A stretch of DNA of 64,000 nt from NCBI RefSeq assembly GCF_001612945.1, contig NZ_BDBK01000008.1:186001-250000 (forward strand). Reading direction: 5' to 3'. Positions 59,730-64,000 of the stretch are shown piece after piece; the stretch's first letter is position 1, and each line of letters begins with the position of its first letter. This stretch comes from Nocardia inohanensis NBRC 100128 (GTDB lineage Bacteria > Actinomycetota > Actinomycetes > Mycobacteriales > Mycobacteriaceae). A model generated the notes under the pieces. That model saw only the letters and a list, made by a program, of their open reading frames with translations, ran no database searches and was not told the DNA's origin. The position numbers and the translations under genes were made by a program.

Positions 59730-61195
59730 TCCCGATCGGTCTGCTCCACCCGCCGGGACAGCGGGCGCAGGTGGCGCGCAACGGCGAAGCGGTGGCCGAG
59801 GACTTGGGCCTCGCCGACCTCTACACCGCGATGGCGGCCGGTGACGAATTCGTCGCCGATGTCGTGAAAGCGATTGTGCCGGTGAGCCTCACGGACCCCG
59901 ACGTCATCCGGTACCGGCAGGATGTGCTCGCGGACTTCTGTGCCGACCAAGCACTGTTGCGCGAGCTGTACGCCATCGCCCGGGAGGCCGCTTCGGTGCG
60001 CCGCTGGACGGCCATGGCTTTGCAATCGCTCGAGGAGCTGGTCGGTCATCTGCGCCGACTCCGGCAGACCTGCGAGAAGCATGCCGCGGGCAGTTCCGCG
60101 GGGCTGACCCGATTCCGCGAGGTCCTCGCCGCCCAGCTCGACGACGAGTATCTGAGCGGTCTCGAAAAGCATTTGGCCGCCCTGTATTTCGAACACGGCA
60201 TGTTGTTCAGCGCCGCCCTCGGCACCGGCAACAAGCTCGACCGGGTAACACTGCACGAACCACCCGCCGCGACCAGGCGTTCCCTCTTCGGCGGTCGCAG
60301 CGGATCGAGCTTCGTCGCCCTCGAGAACTTCGAATTCCACGACGGCGATCCGTTGCGGATCGTCACCGCCCCGGCGCTGGCCATCGTCAAGGAGGTGGTG
60401 GGCCGCGTCGCCGACAATGTGCAGGGCTTCTTCCGTGAACTCCGCACCGAGCTGGCGTTCTACCTCGGCTGCGTGAACCTGCGGGAACGACTGTCCCGTG
60501 CGGGAACCCCGACCTGCTTCCCGATACCGGCGCACCCCGGCGAGAACGTGCTGTCGGCCCGCGACCTACGCGACCCGCTCCTTTCGCTGGCGCGCTCCGA
60601 GGTCGTCGGCACCGACATCGACGCCACCGCAACCACCTTCACAGTGGTGACCGGCGCGAACAGCGGCGGCAAATCCACCTTCCTGCGCAGTGTCGGCTGC
60701 GCCCAGCTGATGATGCAGGCCGGCCTGTTCGTCACCGCCCGCGCCTGCACCGCCGACATCCGCCACGGCCTGTTCACCCATTTCGTCCGCGCCGAGGATC
60801 CCGCCATGCAGCACGGCCGCCTCGACGAGGAGCTGGCTCGCCTGCGTGAGATCACCGACCAGCTCGCACCCCACGCGATGGTGTTGTGCAACGAGCCTTT
60901 CGCCTCCACCAACGACCGCGATGCCGCGGCCATCACCGACCCGATCCTGTCCGCGCTGCTCGACTCCGGCGTGAAAGTCGTGCTCGTGACCCATCTGCAC
61001 GATTTCGCCCGGCAGCGCTTCGCCCAGCGCCACCCGACGGACCTGTTCCTGCGCGCCGAGCGGGCTCCCGACGGCCGCCGCACCTATCGGCTGACGCCCG
61101 GCGCGCCCGAGCCGACCAGTCACGGCACGGATATCTTCGCCCAGATTTTCGGGTACGCGCCCGGCACGAACCCGCGACACGGACCGGATCGGTAG
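59726..61195 (+). CDS. MutS-like ATPase B (core plus ATPase domains only)
   Basis: 489 residues, ATG overlapping the stop of the previous gene by 4 nt. Same organisation as its neighbour: a helical core to ~300 with FYLGCVNLRERLSRAG near 245-260, Walker A GANSGGKST at 310-318, and Walker B MVLCNEPFASTND at 385-397, again with Asn where Asp is usual. Its N-terminus (MIPIGLLHPPGQRAQVARNGEAVAEDLGLADLYTAMA) differs from the partner's. The two are diverged paralogues; because MutS ATPases work as dimers with composite sites, they may form an obligate heterodimer. The role is unknown; a DNA-structure function is inferred from the family only. Confidence 0.88.
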   Translation: MIPIGLLHPPGQRAQVARNGEAVAEDLGLADLYTAMAAGDEFVADVVKAIVPVSLTDPDVIRYRQDVLADFCADQALLRELYAIAREAASVRRWTAMALQSLEELVGHLRRLRQTCEKHAAGSSAGLTRFREVLAAQLDDEYLSGLEKHLAALYFEHGMLFSAALGTGNKLDRVTLHEPPAATRRSLFGGRSGSSFVALENFEFHDGDPLRIVTAPALAIVKEVVGRVADNVQGFFRELRTELAFYLGCVNLRERLSRAGTPTCFPIPAHPGENVLSARDLRDPLLSLARSEVVGTDIDATATTFTVVTGANSGGKSTFLRSVGCAQLMMQAGLFVTARACTADIRHGLFTHFVRAEDPAMQHGRLDEELARLREITDQLAPHAMVLCNEPFASTNDRDAAAITDPILSALLDSGVKVVLVTHLHDFARQRFAQRHPTDLFLRAERAPDGRRTYRLTPGAPEPTSHGTDIFAQIFGYAPGTNPRHGPDR

Positions 61196-61208
61196 TCTCG
61201 TGCGGATG
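61193..61208 (+). promoter_or_regulatory. -10 box and leaderless start of the lipoprotein gene
   Basis: TAGTCT (61193-61198), which includes the stop codon of the upstream MutS-like gene, is followed by 7 nt and then the ATG at 61206. Confidence 0.45.
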
Positions 61209-62009
61209 ACGAGGACTTCAACGGCAGGGGTTGTGAGTCTGACGATCGCGGCCGTCTGCGTGACGCTGACAGCCTGCGGCGACGATGCGGGCAGCAGCGC
61301 GACCTCCACTCGCACCGCGACACCGCAAACAACGACATCTCTTTCCGCACAACCTGTTTCCCCCACGACCACCGCTTCATCCGCCCCGGGCCCGGCGGTG
61401 ACGGTGGGCGCGGTGCCCGGCAACCCGAACGCCGCCACCGCCCTGACCCCTTGGGTGCGCGACCTGGTCGCAGGCGATATCGACCAGCTGGTCCGCAAAT
61501 GCTGGACCATCGAACCCACCAACGCCCGCAACATGTACGCCGACCAGCCCGGCATCCTCGACGCCGTAGCCCAGCCCGGCCTCGACGGCCAATTCGCGGT
61601 GATCTGGAAAGGCGCGACCCGCACCGTCAGCGTGAAACGCAGCGAAATCGCCTCCGGCTACGCTTGCCCCCGCGTCAGCCCGGCCGACGACCCGGCCGCC
61701 TTCAACACCGCCGACGCCCGCTACGCCGTCCACCGCTACCTGTCCCGCTGGATCGGCAAGCCCGTCGACCCCAACGACGCCGAAGGCAAATACCCCCTGG
61801 TATGCGCAGGCTCGACCCTCGCCAACAACCCCGGAAAACTCACCGGCACAACCGGATTCAAAGACTCCGACATCACCGTCCAATCAGCCGGCCCGGACCA
61901 GGTCGAAGTCTCGGTTCCCCTGACCAACTCCTCCGGCGTGACCCAACCGGCCACCTTCGTCCTCAACATCGGCCAGGAAGGCTACTGCATCACCGATATC
62001 CGTTCCTGA
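61206..62009 (+). CDS. Putative lipoprotein, function unknown
   Basis: 267 residues from the ATG at 61206. A signal peptide TSTAGVVSLTIAAVCVTLTACGDD carries a lipobox (LTAC), so the mature protein would be lipid-anchored at the cytoplasmic membrane, facing outward. A Ser/Thr/Pro-rich tether to residue ~65 follows. The folded part (TPWVRDLVAGDIDQLVRKCWTIEP to the end) has cysteine pairs (KCW, YACP, VCAG, YCIT) that may be disulfide-bonded. No known domain was recognised. It has its own leaderless promoter just after the MutS-like pair. Confidence 0.85.
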   Translation: MTRTSTAGVVSLTIAAVCVTLTACGDDAGSSATSTRTATPQTTTSLSAQPVSPTTTASSAPGPAVTVGAVPGNPNAATALTPWVRDLVAGDIDQLVRKCWTIEPTNARNMYADQPGILDAVAQPGLDGQFAVIWKGATRTVSVKRSEIASGYACPRVSPADDPAAFNTADARYAVHRYLSRWIGKPVDPNDAEGKYPLVCAGSTLANNPGKLTGTTGFKDSDITVQSAGPDQVEVSVPLTNSSGVTQPATFVLNIGQEGYCITDIRS

Positions 62010-62015
62010 CCCCGC

Positions 62016-62915
62016 CTAGGCGCGGGGGCGTTTGTCGGTGGCTTCGGGTTCGAAAGCGTTCTCGCCCACCTCTTTCGGGTTCATGATGTGGGTGATGAAG
62101 AGGCGGGCGGCGGGGGTGGGGGTGCGGGTGGTGACGGCGTGCCAGGGGCGGGTCAGGGGGGTGCCTTCGAGGGGGATGACCTCGAGGCGGTGGGCGGAGA
62201 GGTCGGTTTCGATGGCGTCGGAGTGGATGAGGGTGATGCCGAGGCCCTCGCGGGCGGCGGCGAGGGCGGCGCCGTGGGTGCCGAGAGTGAGGGTGGGCGG
62301 GCGGATTTGGAGGCGGTCGAACAGGGCCAGGGTGGTGTCGCGGGTGCCGGAGCCGGTGCCGCGCAGTAGCCAGGTGGCTTCGAAGGGGTCGGGCCAGCGG
62401 TTGGGGGCGCCGACCACGACCAGTTGGCTGGGGCGGCGGGCGCGGGTGACCAGGCCGGTGTCGCGGGGTGGGCGGCCGGCGACGACGAGATCTGTTTCGT
62501 GGTGGGTCAATTCGAGGAACAGGACGTCGCGGGGCTGGATGGAGAGGCCGAGTTCGATATCGGGGTAGCGGGTTCGGAAGGACGCCAGCAGGCGCAGGAG
62601 TACGTACTCGCCGGCGGTGGCCACTACCCCGATGCGCAGGCGGCCGGTTTCGGCCTCGCGCACCGCGGCGTGCGCTTCCTTCATCAAGCCGAGGATGCTG
62701 CGGCAGTAGTCGGCGTATACCCGGCCCGCTTCGGTGAGGGCGATACCGCGCCCGGATTTGGCGATCAGTTTGGCGCCCAGCTGTTTTTCGATGTGCGCCA
62801 CGGCCGCTGAAGCCGCGGCTTCGGTGATGTGCAACTGTGCGGCCGCACGGCGAATGCTGGAGTGGCGGGCTACGGCGAGGAAAGTTTCCATGCGGACCGC
62901 GCTCACCGTACCCAT
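62016..62915 (-). CDS. cbbR: LysR family regulator, CbbR type
   Basis: 299 residues from the ATG at 62915 (MGTVSAVRMETFLAVARHSSIRRAAAQLHITEAAASAAVAHIEKQLGAKLI), a LysR helix-turn-helix at residues 8-65. The effector domain follows (LRIGVVATAGEYVLLRLLASFRTRYPDIELGLSIQPRDVLFLELTHHETDLVVAGRPP). It is divergent from a RuBisCO large-subunit gene 124 bp away, the standard position of cbbR, which activates Calvin-cycle genes in response to metabolites such as RuBP or NADPH. The name rests on that position and general fit; sequence alone only shows LysR. Confidence 0.8.
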   Translation of the reverse strand: MGTVSAVRMETFLAVARHSSIRRAAAQLHITEAAASAAVAHIEKQLGAKLIAKSGRGIALTEAGRVYADYCRSILGLMKEAHAAVREAETGRLRIGVVATAGEYVLLRLLASFRTRYPDIELGLSIQPRDVLFLELTHHETDLVVAGRPPRDTGLVTRARRPSQLVVVGAPNRWPDPFEATWLLRGTGSGTRDTTLALFDRLQIRPPTLTLGTHGAALAAAREGLGITLIHSDAIETDLSAHRLEVIPLEGTPLTRPWHAVTTRTPTPAARLFITHIMNPKEVGENAFEPEATDKRPRA

Positions 62916-62962
62916 CTTCAGACGGTAGCAAACTCCACTAAACGGTTGAGGGAGACCAGGAA

Positions 62963-62984
62963 TTATCCAATTGTTTGTGGTTAA
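62963..62984. promoter_or_regulatory. Possible CbbR-binding dyad
   Basis: TTATCC and GGTTAA (62963-62968 and 62979-62984) form an imperfect inverted repeat around 10 bp in the intergenic region between cbbR and the RuBisCO gene. LysR-type sites often have such T-N11-A-like dyads. Weak evidence; no -10 or -35 could be fixed. Confidence 0.3.
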
Positions 62985-63039
62985 CGCCCCCGTCATCCTT
63001 GGAATCACTAGTCGCCCAACCCGCTTCGCAGGAGGAATG

Positions 63040-64000
63040 ATGGCTGGAGCTTCCGATGATCAGGATGGGCGCGGCCGGTGGGATCCGGGTGTGCAGACCT
63101 ATGCCTCGATGGGATACTACGCCCCGGACTATCAGCCCAAGGACACCGATGTGCTCGCCGTGTTCCGGGTGACGCCGCAGAAAGGCGTCGATCCGGTGGA
63201 GGCGTCCGCGGCGGTGGCGGGCGAATCCTCCACGGCCACGTGGACGGTGGTGTGGACCGACCGGCTCACCGCGCACAACCGCTACCAGGGCAAGTGCTAC
63301 CGGGTGGACGAGGTGCCGGGCCGGCCGGGCGAGTACTTCGCCTACGTCGCGTACGATCTGGACCTCTTCGAGGAAGGGTCGATCACCAATCTGACCTCCT
63401 CGGTGATCGGCAATGTATTCGGCTTCAAGCCGTTGCAGGCATTGCGCCTGGAGGACATGCGAATTCCCGTTGCATACGTGAAGACCTTTCAGGGTCCACC
63501 GCACGGAATCGTTATGGAACGGGAATATCTGAACAAATACGGCCGGCCGATGCTCGGCGCGACGGTGAAACCGAAACTGGGCTTGTCGGCACGCAACTAC
63601 GGCCGCGTCGTATACGAAGCCTGTAAGGGCGGACTCGATTTCACCAAGGACGACGAGAACATCAACTCGCAGCCGTTCATGCGCTGGCGGGATCGCTATC
63701 TGTTCGCTATGGAGGGCGTCAACCGCGCTATCGCGGAAACCGGTGAGATGAAGGGGCATTACCTCAATGTCACCGCCGGCGATATGGAGGACATGTACGA
63801 GCGCGCCGAGTTCGCCAAATCGCTGGGCAGCGTGATCATCATGATGGATCTGACGGTCGGCTACACCGCCATGCAGTCCATGTCCAAGTGGGCGCGCAAG
63901 AACGGCATGCTGCTGCACCTGCACCGCGCCGGGCACTCCACCTACACCAGGCAGAAGACCCACGGCGTGAGCTTCCGGGTGCTGGCCAAGTGGTGCCGGT
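63040..64000 (+). CDS. cbbL: Form I RuBisCO large subunit, C-terminus outside window
   Basis: The first 320 residues of ribulose-1,5-bisphosphate carboxylase/oxygenase, cut by the window end. Two ATGs lie in tandem (63037 and 63040); the second is better spaced from GGAGGA. Seen: VAGESSTATWTVVWTDRLTAHNRYQGKCYRVDEVPG, ITNLTSSVIGNVFGFK, LGATVKPKLGLS (Lys177), the carbamylation motif GLDFTKDDEN with Lys203 and metal ligands Asp205 and Glu206, and HLHRAGH with His296. The length and the TTWTVVWTD-type opening place it in form I, and the sequence style suggests the red-type (IC/ID) branch. It fixes CO2 in the Calvin cycle. The small-subunit gene should follow to the right. Confidence 0.95.
   Translation, partial: MAGASDDQDGRGRWDPGVQTYASMGYYAPDYQPKDTDVLAVFRVTPQKGVDPVEASAAVAGESSTATWTVVWTDRLTAHNRYQGKCYRVDEVPGRPGEYFAYVAYDLDLFEEGSITNLTSSVIGNVFGFKPLQALRLEDMRIPVAYVKTFQGPPHGIVMEREYLNKYGRPMLGATVKPKLGLSARNYGRVVYEACKGGLDFTKDDENINSQPFMRWRDRYLFAMEGVNRAIAETGEMKGHYLNVTAGDMEDMYERAEFAKSLGSVIIMMDLTVGYTAMQSMSKWARKNGMLLHLHRAGHSTYTRQKTHGVSFRVLAKWCR

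Overview
The window looks like a chromosomal segment of a Nocardia-type actinomycete (order Mycobacteriales). The base composition is strongly GC-rich. It carries a complete nuo operon in the actinobacterial order, an AcpM-like acyl carrier protein, a fused HadA/HadB-type dehydratase, a monooxygenase closely resembling the Nocardia farcinica rifampicin monooxygenase, and several genes whose start codon lies 6-7 nt downstream of a TANNNT -10 box (leaderless mRNAs, common in this group). The genus is inferred from protein resemblance, not from a marker gene. No rRNA, tRNA, insertion sequence or CRISPR array was seen.

Layout. 1-29 kb is an accessory and metabolic region of short transcription units, each with its own regulator: a GNAT/MBL pair facing a MerR gene; deazaflavin-dependent and epoxide-hydrolase enzymes; a P450; a 1,099-residue helical-repeat protein divergent from a small two-gene operon; a TetR/flavin monooxygenase pair with twin operators; a nonsense-interrupted NmrA-like gene; a rox-like gene with a rifamycin-associated-element-like palindrome; two paralogous MerR regulators flanking an ACP/SRPBCC pair; an SRPBCC-ArsR-SRPBCC operon with twin operators; and several alpha/beta hydrolases and SMP-30-like propellers.

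29.0-44.8 kb is the nuo operon (respiratory complex I), reading right to left from nuoA to nuoN. Most genes overlap by 4 nt. nuoH and nuoI form one uninterrupted 616-codon reading frame. A strong hairpin terminator follows nuoN. Upstream of nuoA lie a 386-bp gap with a pair of inverted hairpin repeats and an atypical receiver-domain gene.

45-56 kb holds an FHA protein with a 30-codon coupled leader ORF, a flavoprotein disulfide reductase, a CBS-pair protein, a family 2 glycosyltransferase, a DUF2786 protein, an MFS/MarR drug-efflux-type operon, the fused dehydratase, a VOC protein and a frameshifted LysR gene. 56-61 kb carries a malate:quinone-oxidoreductase-like gene followed by GNAT, MutS-like A and MutS-like B genes. 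Each MutS-like protein keeps only the core/ATPase part. 61-64 kb has a lipoprotein, a CbbR-type LysR regulator and, divergently, the start of a form I RuBisCO large-subunit gene cut off by the window end. This suggests a Calvin-cycle cluster continuing to the right.

The best candidates for something new are the tandem MutS-like ATPase pair, the NuoH-NuoI fusion, the MerR/ACP/SRPBCC/MerR module, and the regulatory sites that could be read directly (MerR-type long-spacer promoters, twin ArsR and TetR operators, RAE-like site).
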